NCBI RefSeq assembly: GCF_003258515.1
Contig: NZ_QGEH01000001.1
Location: 1,054,001 to 1,118,000, forward strand
Origin: Marinobacter bohaiensis
GTDB lineage: Bacteria; Pseudomonadota; Gammaproteobacteria; Pseudomonadales; Oleiphilaceae
Direction of reading: 5' to 3'
Length of the DNA stretch: 64,000 nt
Shown here: positions 1-8,799 of the stretch, one piece after another
How the letters are laid out: each line of letters begins with the position of its first letter
Numbering within the stretch: position 1 is the stretch's first letter
Position numbers and translations under genes: made by a program
The notes under the pieces: generated by a model
Told to the model about the DNA's origin: nothing
Seen by the model: the letters and a program-made list of their open reading frames with translations, nothing else
The model's database searches: none

Positions 1-312
1 CTCGGGCGATGTGGCATTGGGCATGGTGAAAGGTGTATCAGCGGGTTTGTGAGTGGCCGGCACATTTAACCGTATTAGAGAAAGCCGGGACAATGTTCCT
101 GGGGTAGCCTGCACAATCATACTGGCGGCGCGGCTTGCCGGCGACGCTCCGTTGATTGTTTCCGGGAAGCCCTTGCGGATTGAAACCGTACAGCACAACT
201 CTTACCCTCACAGGCATTGTGATCCGCTGTGCGAGTAAGGGATCACAGTGTAACCGTGCCAGCTTGAGCTCTTCCCGGAGTGCTCGATAGTCGACGAATA
301 GAGGGGGGCGCC
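1..312. other. Left-edge region without a confident gene
   Basis: No convincing complete gene lies here. A short open frame entering from the left edge on the plus strand ends with TGA at 50-52 and may be the last 16 codons of a gene outside the window, but it is too short to identify. A 61-codon plus-strand frame (53-238) has no recognisable ribosome site or family features and I do not call it. An inverted repeat sits at 215-250 and is listed separately. The rest is the presumed promoter region of the MFS transporter gene at 313. Confidence 0.4.
215..250. promoter_or_regulatory. Inverted repeat upstream of the MFS gene
   Basis: Arms TGTGATCC (218-225) and GGATCACA (240-247) are perfectly complementary and extend to 11 bp with one mismatch (215-225 and 240-250), with a 14-nt centre. 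There is no T-tract, so an operator or a factor-dependent terminator hairpin of the upstream gene are both possible. It lies 63 bp before the MFS start codon. Confidence 0.35.
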
Positions 313-1617
313 ATGAAGTCGTTATCGAGTACCGGTTTCGCGCTGTTCGGCGCTTCGCTGATCGCCATCAGCTACGGTCTGGCGCGCTTCGCCTTTGGTT
401 TGTTCGTACCTCCCATCCGGGCCGATCTGGGCCTGACGCCCTACGTTATCGGTATTATCGGCGCGCTGCCGCTGATCAGCTTCCTGCTGGCCTCGTCGGT
501 GGCCTCCTTTCTGGCGGTTCGTTTCGGCGCCCGTAACACGGCGGTGCTGTCCGGCGCGTTTGGCGTGGTCGGGCTGGCGCTGATCAGTCAGGCGTCCGGC
601 GCGCTATCGCTGGGCGCGGGCGTGTTTGCCTGCGGCCTCTGCACCGGTCTGATGATGCCGGCGCTGACGGCGGCCATGCAGGTACTGGTCGACCGCTCCG
701 TCCATGGCCGCGTGAGCGCAGTGATGAATGCGGGAACCAGCGTGGGCATCGCCGTTGCCGTACCCGCCGTGCTGTTTCTGGCGGGCATCTGGCGGTACGG
801 GTACATGGCGTTTGCGATTCTGGCGGCCATCGGGATGTTGGCCGCCTGGTACGTGATTCCGTCGGTATCCCGGGTGACGCCGGCCAATGCGGCGCCGCCG
901 CCTCCCATCAGCGCGTTGCAGTGGGCGCGCCTGTTCCGGCTATCGCTGTTTGCGTTTGCGATGGGCTTTGTGTCGTCCGCTTACTGGATCTTTGCGCCCG
1001 ACCTGGTGGTGACCCTCGGCGAGTTGCCGCCGTCCGCGACCGGCTGGCTCTGGCTGGCGGTGGGGGTTGCCGGGCTGGGCGGTGCCGTCGTGGCGGATCT
1101 GGCCGACCGCAACAACCCGCCCATCACCCAGGCCCTGATGCTGATGATGCTGGCAGCGAGCCTGGCGCTGCTGGCGGCCAGCCCGGCGCAACTGGTGTTG
1201 GCGACCTTTTCCGCGCTGGTCTTCGGCCTGTCCTACATGAGCCTGACCGGGCTCTACCTGATGACCGGCATCCGCCTGTTACCGGGACGGCTGTCGCTGG
1301 GGCCGGTGCTGCCTTTCATGGCCGTCTCGCTCGGCCAGGCGTCGGGCTCGCCGATCCTCGGCATGCTGGTGAACCAGTTTGGCTACAGCGACGCGTTTGC
1401 CATGTTCGCCGCCATCGGCATTCTCGTGGCCATTCTGTCACCGCTGTACCCGCGCCACATCGATCACGCGGCCGAGGACGAAGCCGAAGAAGAAACCGGT
1501 CTCCAGGCGGCGTACGACTACCAGCTTCAGGACGAAGAGGGTGAGCCGTACACGTATGAGTCGTATGACGCGGATGAGGCCGAGCCGACGGAAAAGGGCG
1601 TTAGCGGTCCCCGGTAA
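313..1617 (+). CDS. MFS transporter (YbfB/CynX-like)
   Basis: A 434-residue inner-membrane protein with about 12 hydrophobic segments, in the range of major facilitator superfamily permeases. The first helix carries an ARFAFGLFVPP stretch as seen in YbfB-like MFS proteins, and helix 4 contains the loop SVHGRVSAVMNAGTSVG typical of the family. A charged, acidic C-terminal tail (about residues 385-434, rich in Glu, Asp and Tyr) follows the last helix and is unusual for the family. The ATG at 313 is chosen because GAGGGGGG lies 5 nt upstream; an in-frame ATG at 280 has no such site. The substrate is unknown. The gene is convergent with the reductase gene at 1643. Confidence 0.85.
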   Translation: MKSLSSTGFALFGASLIAISYGLARFAFGLFVPPIRADLGLTPYVIGIIGALPLISFLLASSVASFLAVRFGARNTAVLSGAFGVVGLALISQASGALSLGAGVFACGLCTGLMMPALTAAMQVLVDRSVHGRVSAVMNAGTSVGIAVAVPAVLFLAGIWRYGYMAFAILAAIGMLAAWYVIPSVSRVTPANAAPPPPISALQWARLFRLSLFAFAMGFVSSAYWIFAPDLVVTLGELPPSATGWLWLAVGVAGLGGAVVADLADRNNPPITQALMLMMLAASLALLAASPAQLVLATFSALVFGLSYMSLTGLYLMTGIRLLPGRLSLGPVLPFMAVSLGQASGSPILGMLVNQFGYSDAFAMFAAIGILVAILSPLYPRHIDHAAEDEAEEETGLQAAYDYQLQDEEGEPYTYESYDADEAEPTEKGVSGPR

Positions 1618-1642
1618 ACGGCCGGGGCGCTCTCCGTTCCCG

Positions 1643-2299
1643 CTATCGCTCGCGAACGTTCGCCTGGACCGCCTCCCGGATCGGCGTGGTGCCCTGGTTC
1701 AGTTCCAGAATACGCTGGCCCATGCGCGGCTCATGCAACAGGGTAGCGAGGGTTTCGGCGACATCTTCCCTCGCAACCTGTTCGTGAAACGCGGCCGGTC
1801 CGAGGGAAACGGTTCCCGCGCCCGGTTCGTCCACCAGCAGGGACGGGCGCAGGATCAGCCAGTCCAGGTCGCTGCGGCTGAGCGCAATATCGGCGCCTTT
1901 CTTCACGGCGAAGTAGTATTCCACGTCCTCGCCCAGTTCCCGCTCACGCCAGGACTCCGGCAGCACGGAGACCAGTGCAAAGCGCCGGACGCCCGCCCTG
2001 CGCGCTGCCTCGATGGCTTTGTCGACGCCGTCGCCATCGATGGCCCGGGTGACGTCCGGCCGGCCGCCGTTTGAACCGGCGGTGAAGACGATGGCGTCCG
2101 CATCGCCGATGGCCTCGACGAGTGCCTGTGTGTCCATGTGGGCCAGATCACCAACTTGTGAAGGCACGCCCTGGGCCTCAAGTTCGGCGTGCTGCTCCTG
2201 GCGGCGGACGAGTCCCCGGACGGTATCGCCCCGAGCCTGCAGTTGCCGGGTCAGCAGGCGTCCTATGCTGCCGCTGATGCCAATAATGAAGACGTTCAT
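1643..2299 (-). CDS. NAD(P)-binding NmrA/SDR-like reductase
   Basis: A 218-residue protein with an N-terminal Rossmann fold: GISGSIG at residues 7-13 fits the GxxGxxG dinucleotide motif and is followed by basic residues (VRRQEQ) that suggest NADPH. It matches the atypical SDR/NmrA-like family of NAD(P)H-binding oxidoreductases (YwnB/YtfG type, about 210-290 residues). An SDR-type YY-x-V-KK stretch occurs in the middle. The ATG at 2299 has AAGGAG 8 nt upstream. It is transcribed divergently from the TetR gene, and palindromes between them suggest that regulator controls it. The substrate is unknown; quinone or redox-stress roles are plausible for such TetR-linked reductases but are inference. 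Confidence 0.8.
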   Translation of the reverse strand: MNVFIIGISGSIGRLLTRQLQARGDTVRGLVRRQEQHAELEAQGVPSQVGDLAHMDTQALVEAIGDADAIVFTAGSNGGRPDVTRAIDGDGVDKAIEAARRAGVRRFALVSVLPESWRERELGEDVEYYFAVKKGADIALSRSDLDWLILRPSLLVDEPGAGTVSLGPAAFHEQVAREDVAETLATLLHEPRMGQRILELNQGTTPIREAVQANVRER

Positions 2300-2493
2300 T
2301 TTCAGTGCTCCTTGGTTGCTCAGCGATTGCCCTTCCATCACGGTCGGGCTGCCGACGGGTTACGCCGAAGCCGGAATGCACCCGATGACGCTCGTCTCGA
2401 ATCCAGACCGGCCAGCCCCGTCTCGCCCACGGTGTTAACGCAGCGGATCGCTCGGTATGGCTCTCGCCTTCCGCCGTCGCGGGTTCGTCGTTA

Positions 2494-2562
2494 AGATACG
2501 CGGCGTATGTCAATTAAATCTAACATACGCGCCGTATGTCAAAGGGCGTGCGAGCCGTATGT
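2494..2562. promoter_or_regulatory. Tandem palindromic operators for the TetR regulator
   Basis: The intergenic region between the reductase and the TetR gene has a perfect palindrome ACATACG-CGC-CGTATGT (2523-2539). A near-identical copy, AGATACG-CGG-CGTATGT (2494-2510, one mismatch between arms), has its centre 29 bp away. A third, degenerate copy keeps the right arm CGTATGT (2556-2562). TetR dimers bind palindromes of this size and normally autoregulate, so these are likely the operators controlling both divergent genes. Confidence 0.75.
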
Positions 2563-2593
2563 TGAATTGGTCTGTTGAGAGCAGGAGACATCC

Positions 2594-3187
2594 ATGGCCG
2601 GGAAAAAACGGGTCCAGATGGTAGAGGAGACTCGCGCCAAGCTGATTCAGTCGGCCCGGGAGGCGTTCGCCGCCAAGGGCTATGCGGCGTCGTCGATGGA
2701 CGATCTGACCGCCGCGGCGGGCCTGACGCGAGGCGCGCTCTATCACAATTTTGGCGACAAGAAGGGACTGTTGCAGGCGGTCATCGACCAGATCGATGCA
2801 GAAATGCTGGGGCGGATGAGCGCGGCTAAGGAAAAGGCCGGCAGCGTCTGGCAGGGATTCATGGAGGAGAGCATCGCCTACATGGAGATGTCTATGGAGC
2901 CGGAGATTCAGCGCATCGTGATGCTGGACGGCCCCGCCGTGCTGGGCGACCCCTCGCAATGGCCGAACCAGAGTGCGTGCCTGCGCACCACCATGAACAC
3001 CATCCAGGCGCTGATGCAAGAAGGTACCGTACGACCGGTGGACCCCGAAGCGGCGGCCCGGATGCTCAACGGGGCGGCCCTCAACGCCTCTCTCTGGATT
3101 GCCTCCGCCGACGAACCCGAAGTCGTGCTGGGTAAGGCGGTGGATGCCTTTCGCTGCCTGGCAGAAGGGTTGCTGCAGAGGGACTGA
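2594..3187 (+). CDS. TetR/AcrR family transcriptional regulator
   Basis: A 197-residue protein. Residues 10-57 form the TetR-type helix-turn-helix: the family hallmarks TRAKLIQSAREAFAAKGY, then the recognition helix LTRGALYHNFGDKKGLL. The C-terminal helical part resembles the TetR_C domain of AcrR-type repressors that bind a small hydrophobic ligand. The start ATG at 2594 follows a GAGCAGGAGA stretch about 8 nt upstream. The divergent neighbour at 1643-2299 and the palindromes at 2494-2562 indicate local, autoregulatory repression. The ligand cannot be inferred. Confidence 0.9.
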   Translation: MAGKKRVQMVEETRAKLIQSAREAFAAKGYAASSMDDLTAAAGLTRGALYHNFGDKKGLLQAVIDQIDAEMLGRMSAAKEKAGSVWQGFMEESIAYMEMSMEPEIQRIVMLDGPAVLGDPSQWPNQSACLRTTMNTIQALMQEGTVRPVDPEAAARMLNGAALNASLWIASADEPEVVLGKAVDAFRCLAEGLLQRD

Positions 3188-3347
3188 GCCGAGGGCGCTT
3201 ATCCGTATTCCACCTTCGCTTCGATCATGCGTCCCTTGACCCCAACGCAATCAGGCTTAGGGTTAAGAGGGATGGGCCGGTTTTCGGTATCCGGGAACCG
3301 GCGCGCGGGACAATCGACACTCACAGGACAGGCGAAAGGAGAACGCA

Positions 3348-5081
3348 ATGGGCAACACGATCCAGGTGACATCGCCACTGGTCATCCTCCACGGCGACGA
3401 GATGGCCCAGGTGGCTTTCGAGGCGCTCCTGAAGACGTTTGTCACGTCGAGGCTGGATATCGAACTCAAGGAGATCGACCTGTCGGCGGAGAACCGTCTG
3501 GCCACCAACGGCCATGCGGTCACGGAGGCCATCGAGGCCATCAAAGAGTACGGCGTCGGCATCAAGAACGCGGGCATCACGGTCAACCGGACCCAGCTTG
3601 ATGAACTCCTCAAGAAGTACCCGGACGTGGACGGCAACAACCTGGATCCATTGGCCACCAAATCCCCCAACGGGGCCATCCGCAAGGGCATTGGCGGTAA
3701 CATCACCCGCGAGGACATCCAGTTCCGCAACCTCCGCGTGCGCCGGCCCGACTGGATCGGCCGCGACATCGACGTGATGACCATGGATGACGGCGGCATC
3801 AAGGACAGCTTCAACGAACTGGCTCGCGCCACCGGCATTATCAAACTGATGTTCGTGGGCAGCAGCGGTGACCCGGAGGAGCTGCATCGCCGGGAGATCC
3901 ACAAGGGCGATCCACTGTTGCTGGCCACCAACGACATGGCGGATGTCGAGGACTGGGCCCGCCGGTTTTTCCAGCGCGCCCTGGACGAGAAGCGGGACAT
4001 CTACCTGGGGCTGAAAGACACGGTGATTCCAGGCTACGACGGCGCCATGCGCACGGCCATTGAGACAATCTACAAAGATGAGTTCCAGGCACAGGTGGAA
4101 GCGGCGGGGCTCGACTTCCACTACGAGCTGATCGATGCCCAGGCGGCGCGGATCGTGTCCAACCCGCCGGAACGCGCGCTCTGGGGCGTGCCGGATAACA
4201 CCACCGGTCGCAAGCTCTTCAAGCTGGTCAACCAGCTCAAGCGCTACGGCATTCCCGACAGGCACGTGCACGTGTCCATCTCCCGCATGAGTGCCGGCGG
4301 CGGTGACCAGTACGGCAGCTTCAACGCACCGGCGCGGGAGGACGGCATCGTCAAGGTGGTGGTGGACGGCGAGGAGCGCCACGCCCGGCACATCAGGAAG
4401 GGTGACCCGATGCTGCTGATGTCCAACGACCGCAAGGCCATCAAGGACTGGGTCAGCCAGGTATTCCGGGACGCGTCGCGCAAGGACAAGGAGGTCTACT
4501 TCGGCCTGAAGCGGGAGTACATGGAGTACGACGAAGTCTTCAGCGAGGTGATCACCGAAGTGCGTCGGGAGCTGGCCAAGGAGGACACCCCGCCGCCATC
4601 CTTCATGATCATGCGGCCGTCGCGGCAGCTGATCAAGATGATCACCGACCCGCCCCGCAACGCGCTCTACCCGTCACAGAATCTGGACGGCGATATTTTC
4701 TCGGACATCTCCGCCGCCCTGGGTGGCAGCCTGGCCACGGCCAGCTCCATTATCGAGAGCAAGGACGGCGCCATGCTGTTTGAAGCGCCCCACGGCACCG
4801 CCCATGACCTGTACGTGAAATACCAGGAAAGCGGCGGCAAAGAGGCGCATTTCAACCCGTCGGCGCTGATCTATGCACTCGGTAACGCCCTGGAAACCCT
4901 GGGCGAGCGGGACGGCAACCGGCCGCTGGCGGACTATGCGGGCCGGCTCAAGCAGGCGCTCAAGGACACGGTGGCCGATGGTTACATCACCGCGGACCTC
5001 AAGGGCAAGATCACCGATCCGGACGCCGAGAAAGTCGTGGACCTGTACGGGTTCATTGATGCCTTGCAGGAGCGGCTCTGA
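3348..5081 (+). CDS. NADP-type isocitrate dehydrogenase homologue with internal duplication
   Basis: A 577-residue protein of the isocitrate/isopropylmalate dehydrogenase superfamily, nearest by eye to the eukaryotic-type (type II) NADP-IDH, which converts isocitrate to 2-oxoglutarate. Substrate-binding SPNGAIRKGIGG lies at 106-117 with Arg112 and Arg121; IGR is at 137-139; the catalytic-type Lys223 is in LGLKDTVIPGYDG. The family is normally about 400-450 residues. The extra length comes from a repeat of the central part: about residues 135-290 and 305-455 align (shared GDPxLL..ND, DW....F..A, Y.GLK, PPxxAL). The usual GDQY (319-322) and metal-binding DGD (447-449) occur only in the second copy. 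The start has AAAGGAG upstream. It may be active or diverged; the exact substrate is not certain. Confidence 0.75.
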   Translation: MGNTIQVTSPLVILHGDEMAQVAFEALLKTFVTSRLDIELKEIDLSAENRLATNGHAVTEAIEAIKEYGVGIKNAGITVNRTQLDELLKKYPDVDGNNLDPLATKSPNGAIRKGIGGNITREDIQFRNLRVRRPDWIGRDIDVMTMDDGGIKDSFNELARATGIIKLMFVGSSGDPEELHRREIHKGDPLLLATNDMADVEDWARRFFQRALDEKRDIYLGLKDTVIPGYDGAMRTAIETIYKDEFQAQVEAAGLDFHYELIDAQAARIVSNPPERALWGVPDNTTGRKLFKLVNQLKRYGIPDRHVHVSISRMSAGGGDQYGSFNAPAREDGIVKVVVDGEERHARHIRKGDPMLLMSNDRKAIKDWVSQVFRDASRKDKEVYFGLKREYMEYDEVFSEVITEVRRELAKEDTPPPSFMIMRPSRQLIKMITDPPRNALYPSQNLDGDIFSDISAALGGSLATASSIIESKDGAMLFEAPHGTAHDLYVKYQESGGKEAHFNPSALIYALGNALETLGERDGNRPLADYAGRLKQALKDTVADGYITADLKGKITDPDAEKVVDLYGFIDALQERL

Positions 5082-5187
5082 CGGGCGGTCCGGACCAGGC
5101 GGGTCCATGTCGAAACCCGCGGCGCTGGTTCGACCAGGTAATGCCTTCCATTGAAAGGCGTTCCAAAACCTGATCAGGAGAACCGCT

Positions 5188-5640
5188 ATGCCCGGCAACA
5201 CGATCCGCCTGCACCGCATCCTGCGCGGCAGCCCCGAGCGTGTCTATCGCGCCTTTGTCGATCCCGATGCCCTGGTGAAGTGGCTTCCGCCCCACGGTTT
5301 CATCGGCCACATCGACGAGATGGACGCTTGCGAGGGCGGGGGCTACCGAATGTCCTTCACCAACTTCACGACCGGCAACAGGCACTCGTTCAGTGTGCGT
5401 TTTGACGAACTCAAGCCCGGCGAGCTGATCCGCCACACCGACCGTTTCGACGATCCCGGTCTGCCCGGTGACATGCAGGTGACCATCCGCCTGAGACCGG
5501 TGCTGTGCGGGACAGAACTGACCATCGAGCAGGCCGGCGTGCCCGAGGTGATTCCGGCGGAAATGTGTTACCAGGGCTGGCAGGAGTCGCTGAGTCTGCT
5601 GGCGTTGCTGGTGGAACCTGAAATCCCGGATGAGGTTTGA
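5188..5640 (+). CDS. SRPBCC / AHSA1-like domain protein
   Basis: A 150-residue single-domain protein. The N-terminus (RILRGSPERVYRAFVDPDALVKWLPP) matches the start of the AHSA1/YndB-like START superfamily, and the end (YQGWQESLSLLALLVEPE) matches its C-terminal helix, which usually reads GW...L..L. Such proteins form a helix-grip cavity for hydrophobic ligands; the cellular role is not known. The ATG at 5188 is preceded by CAGGAGA. It follows the isocitrate dehydrogenase by about 105 bp on the same strand, and whether the two are cotranscribed is unclear. Confidence 0.85.
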   Translation: MPGNTIRLHRILRGSPERVYRAFVDPDALVKWLPPHGFIGHIDEMDACEGGGYRMSFTNFTTGNRHSFSVRFDELKPGELIRHTDRFDDPGLPGDMQVTIRLRPVLCGTELTIEQAGVPEVIPAEMCYQGWQESLSLLALLVEPEIPDEV

Positions 5641-5687
5641 TGCCGCATACGGGACACCCGGGCCAACCTCTGCCGCAGGCGCGTGGA

Positions 5688-6986
5688 TCAGGCCTTGGCG
5701 GCCATCTGAGTGTCTGCCTGGGCGGCAATGCTGCCACGGATCAGCGGACTGATGCTCGACCCCTGCACGATGATCGAGAAAATCACCACGATGTAGGTGA
5801 TTAACAGAATCAGCGCGTGCAGGTCCACGCCGTTGACGTAGGCCTGCCCGCTGGGAATCGACGCGGCCATGGCCAGCGCCAGGCCACCGCGCAGGCCGCC
5901 CCAGGTGAGAATCAGCACCGAGTGCTTGTCGTAGGTCCGGAAGCGCTGGAACACCGCGTAGGGCAGGCTGACGCTGATCAGCCGCGCCAGCAGGACGGCC
6001 GGAATGGCCAGGAGGCCGAGCAGGATCTGTTGCCCGGTGACCGGCAGTATGACCAGCAGCAGACCGATCAGCAGGAACAGGAAAGCGTTCAGAACGCCTT
6101 CCACCGCATGCCAGAAATTGCGGATGTTGCGAATGCTGCTCAGGCGGCCCATGGAGGCCGCCTTGGCACGGGTGACGTTGCCGATGAAAATGCCGCTGAC
6201 CACCATCGCCAGCGCGCCGGATACGCCGATGATGTTCGCCAGGGCAAAACCGGCGGTCGGAATACAGAAGGTGAGCAGCAAGCGGATGTTGCCGTCGGTG
6301 CTCTTGGTCAGCAGGAAATGCCCTACAAGGGCCAGCAGCATGCCAAATGCGATGCCGCCGAGGGCTTCGGTCAGGAACAGTTCGGCGACGTTGCCAAAGG
6401 TGGGTTCGGCGCTGGTGAAGGCCAGGGCAAAGATCGTCGTGAACACCACCAGGCCGACGCCGTCGTTGAACAGGGATTCGCCTTCCACCTGGATGGATAT
6501 GGAGGGTGGCGCCTTCATCTGTTTGATGATGGCCAGGACCGCAATCGGGTCGGTGGGGCTGATCAGCGCGCCGAACAGCAGGCAGTAGATAAACGGTACG
6601 GCCCAGCCCATCCATCCCAGCAACCAGAAAAGGAACAGGCCCACCAGGAAGGTGGATGCCAGGGTGCCGAACAACACCAGGATGGTGATTTCCCAGCGGC
6701 GCTTGCGCATCGCCCGCAGATCGATTTCAAGCGCCCCCGCGAACAGCAGGGGGCCGAGCATGCCCTCCAGCAATAACGATTTGAAATCCACACTGCCCAG
6801 CATGCCGGAGATGGCCGCGGCGGTCTGGTTGCCGAGCACTTTCCCCGACAGGATCAGCAGCAGCGACAGGACCACCGCGCCGGCCGTAATGGCGATGGTG
6901 GTTTGCATGTTGAGGAAAAACTGGTTGGCGAAGGCGACGAGTATCGCAATCGCGGAAAGGAAACACAGCAGATACCACGTATCCAT
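5688..6986 (-). CDS. CPA1-family Na+/H+ antiporter
   Basis: A 432-residue membrane protein with 12-13 hydrophobic segments. It carries the cation:proton antiporter-1 signatures SPTDPIAVLAI (about residues 147-157) and GESLFNDGVGLVVF, whose Asn-Asp pair lies in the ion-binding site. A later GGLRGGLALAMA motif is also typical of bacterial NhaP/Nhe-type exchangers. It is expected to exchange Na+ (or K+/Li+) for H+ at the inner membrane, contributing to pH and salt homeostasis, consistent with a saline habitat. The ATG at 6986 is preferred over one seven codons earlier because GGGAGAG lies just upstream. Confidence 0.9.
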   Translation of the reverse strand: MDTWYLLCFLSAIAILVAFANQFFLNMQTTIAITAGAVVLSLLLILSGKVLGNQTAAAISGMLGSVDFKSLLLEGMLGPLLFAGALEIDLRAMRKRRWEITILVLFGTLASTFLVGLFLFWLLGWMGWAVPFIYCLLFGALISPTDPIAVLAIIKQMKAPPSISIQVEGESLFNDGVGLVVFTTIFALAFTSAEPTFGNVAELFLTEALGGIAFGMLLALVGHFLLTKSTDGNIRLLLTFCIPTAGFALANIIGVSGALAMVVSGIFIGNVTRAKAASMGRLSSIRNIRNFWHAVEGVLNAFLFLLIGLLLVILPVTGQQILLGLLAIPAVLLARLISVSLPYAVFQRFRTYDKHSVLILTWGGLRGGLALAMAASIPSGQAYVNGVDLHALILLITYIVVIFSIIVQGSSISPLIRGSIAAQADTQMAAKA

Positions 6987-7402
6987 CGACTCTCCCGGGC
7001 AAGACATCGGTTGAAAGCCAGACGCCGCCGTCTGGTGATTGAGTGTGATCTACAGCTTGGTATGAACGGGGCGACAGGGCGGGACCATCGGCGTCGTTGA
7101 CGTGCAGCCGCAACGTGGGTTGCCAGCCACTCATTCATCAAGGAGCAGAACGTCGAGTCGGGAAACAGACCCGGCGTCTACAATGATAGCCAATTACCGG
7201 TTCCTTGCGGTCGTCAATGATGATCTGGCTAAACATCCAGCCGTTGCAGCCGATACATCTATTGTTGAGCGGCTGGGGTGTGGCGTGAACCACTGCCCAC
7301 CTTGCCAGCCGACTCGTCGCGTGGATGAGTGAGGGGGATCTCCCGGCCGGCCAATGAGGGCCTTCATCTCTGTCGTCTTCTCCCATTACAGGACTGTTGT
7401 CG
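6987..7402. other. Intergenic region between antiporter and chemoreceptor
   Basis: About 415 bp between divergently transcribed genes. The short frames present lack ribosome sites and family features. It should hold promoters for both neighbours, but I see no clear paired -35/-10 boxes, repeat or RNA gene. Confidence 0.4.
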
Positions 7403-8719
7403 ATGTTTGGAAACGAACTGCGAAAAGAAAACGCCGCCCTGAAGGAAGAGCTCTACATGCTGCGGCAGTTAGTCGCGGACATTTCGACGGAAGTGATGAA
7501 GCTGGAGCTGGATACCGGTGGGCGGATCATCTCCTGTAACGGGAATTTCGAGGCCGAGTTTGGCGGCGGCCTGTCCGCGTTGGACGGCCGACACGTCCGG
7601 GATCTGGTGCCGACCTACTTGCGTGACACCGAGCACTATCGCCGGATGATGGACGCGATTGATACCGGTGCGTTCTGGGTCGGAGCCTGGCAGGTGCAGA
7701 ACCCGGCGGGGACGCATTTCTGGCTGCGCGCCTCGGTGTGCCCGATCAAGCGCAGCGATGGCAATCTGGATCACTTCACCATCTTCGCCAACAACCTGAC
7801 CCGCACCATCGAATCCTCCCGCCAGCACGAGAACCTGATCCAGGCCATGCAACGTTCGACGGCCGTGATCGAGTTCGATATGGGCGGTCACGTACTCAAC
7901 GCCAATAACCTGTTCCTGGACGCGATGGGCTATTCCCTGGAGGAGATCAAGGGCAAGCATCACCGCATGTTCTGTCCGCCCGAGGTCTACAACTCCAGCG
8001 ACTACGAGCAGTTCTGGAACCGGCTGGGGCAAGGCGATTTTGTCGCCGACCGCTTCAAGCGGGTCGACCGCTACGGCCATGAAGTCTGGCTGGAGGCATC
8101 CTACAACCCGCTGACCGACTCGCGGGACGAGTACTACAAGGTGGTCAAGTTTGCGACGGTCATCACCGACAAGGTCAAGCAGGACCAGGAAGTGGCCAAC
8201 ACCGCCAGTGTCGCCTACGAAACCTCCCAGGACACCGACGCCAGTGCCAAGCGCGGCATGGAGGTGATGCAGAAGACCGCGGAGGTGATGCAGCAGCTCG
8301 CCGAACAGATGGAGAAAGCCGTCGACGGCATCGGCGAGCTGGACAAGCAGTCGCAGACCATCAATAGCATCATCCAGAACATCAGCGGCATTGCCGACCA
8401 GACCAACCTGCTGGCCCTCAACGCCGCCATCGAAGCGGCCCGCGCCGGTGATCAGGGCCGCGGCTTCGCGGTGGTGGCGGATGAAGTGCGCCAACTGGCC
8501 TCCCGGACCTCCGATGCGACCGAAGAGATCTTCGGTGTGGTCGGCAAGAACCAGACGCTCACCTCCGACGCCGTCCGCATCATCGAATCGGGCAAGACCC
8601 AGACCGAAGAGGTGAGGGGGCTGGTCAACGAAGCCAGCGGCGTGATAAACGACATTCAGGACGCGGCGCGTAAAGTGGTGGATGCGGTGTCGCAGTTCTC
8701 GAACCGGTTGGAGCGTTGA
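7403..8719 (+). CDS. Soluble PAS-PAS methyl-accepting chemotaxis protein
   Basis: A 438-residue cytoplasmic chemoreceptor without transmembrane segments. A short N-terminal coiled coil ([15 protein letters not shown]) precedes two PAS domains (about 30-140 and 145-265). The second has the [16 protein letters not shown] pattern of BdlA/Aer2-type haem- or flavin-binding PAS domains. The C-terminal signalling hairpin has the highly conserved tip for CheA/CheW contact ([20 protein letters not shown]). The architecture resembles the P. aeruginosa biofilm-dispersal receptor BdlA, so redox or oxygen sensing is plausible. The ATG at 7403 is chosen because AGGA lies 9 nt upstream; a TTG two codons earlier is too close to it. 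Confidence 0.88.
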   Translation: MFGNELRKENAALKEELYMLRQLVADISTEVMKLELDTGGRIISCNGNFEAEFGGGLSALDGRHVRDLVPTYLRDTEHYRRMMDAIDTGAFWVGAWQVQNPAGTHFWLRASVCPIKRSDGNLDHFTIFANNLTRTIESSRQHENLIQAMQRSTAVIEFDMGGHVLNANNLFLDAMGYSLEEIKGKHHRMFCPPEVYNSSDYEQFWNRLGQGDFVADRFKRVDRYGHEVWLEASYNPLTDSRDEYYKVVKFATVITDKVKQDQEVANTASVAYETSQDTDASAKRGMEVMQKTAEVMQQLAEQMEKAVDGIGELDKQSQTINSIIQNISGIADQTNLLALNAAIEAARAGDQGRGFAVVADEVRQLASRTSDATEEIFGVVGKNQTLTSDAVRIIESGKTQTEEVRGLVNEASGVINDIQDAARKVVDAVSQFSNRLER

Positions 8720-8799
8720 CCCGGCGTCGGCCTTGCCTGATCTGATCCCATTGTCCCGGCGTAGCTCTCAGTCCAGTCATTCCGGAGTGGAGCGAGCCG

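Noticed and set aside
53-238. Small plus-strand open frame of 61 codons at the left end
   Set aside because: No ribosome site, no recognisable family and unnatural composition; it lies in the promoter region of the MFS gene.
5817-6776. 319-codon plus-strand frame within the antiporter gene
   Set aside because: Gln/Asp/Gly-rich antisense translation; the minus-strand antiporter has conserved ion-binding motifs.
7138-7386. 82-codon minus-strand frame in the antiporter/chemoreceptor gap
   Set aside because: No ribosome site or similarity; likely chance frame in intergenic DNA.
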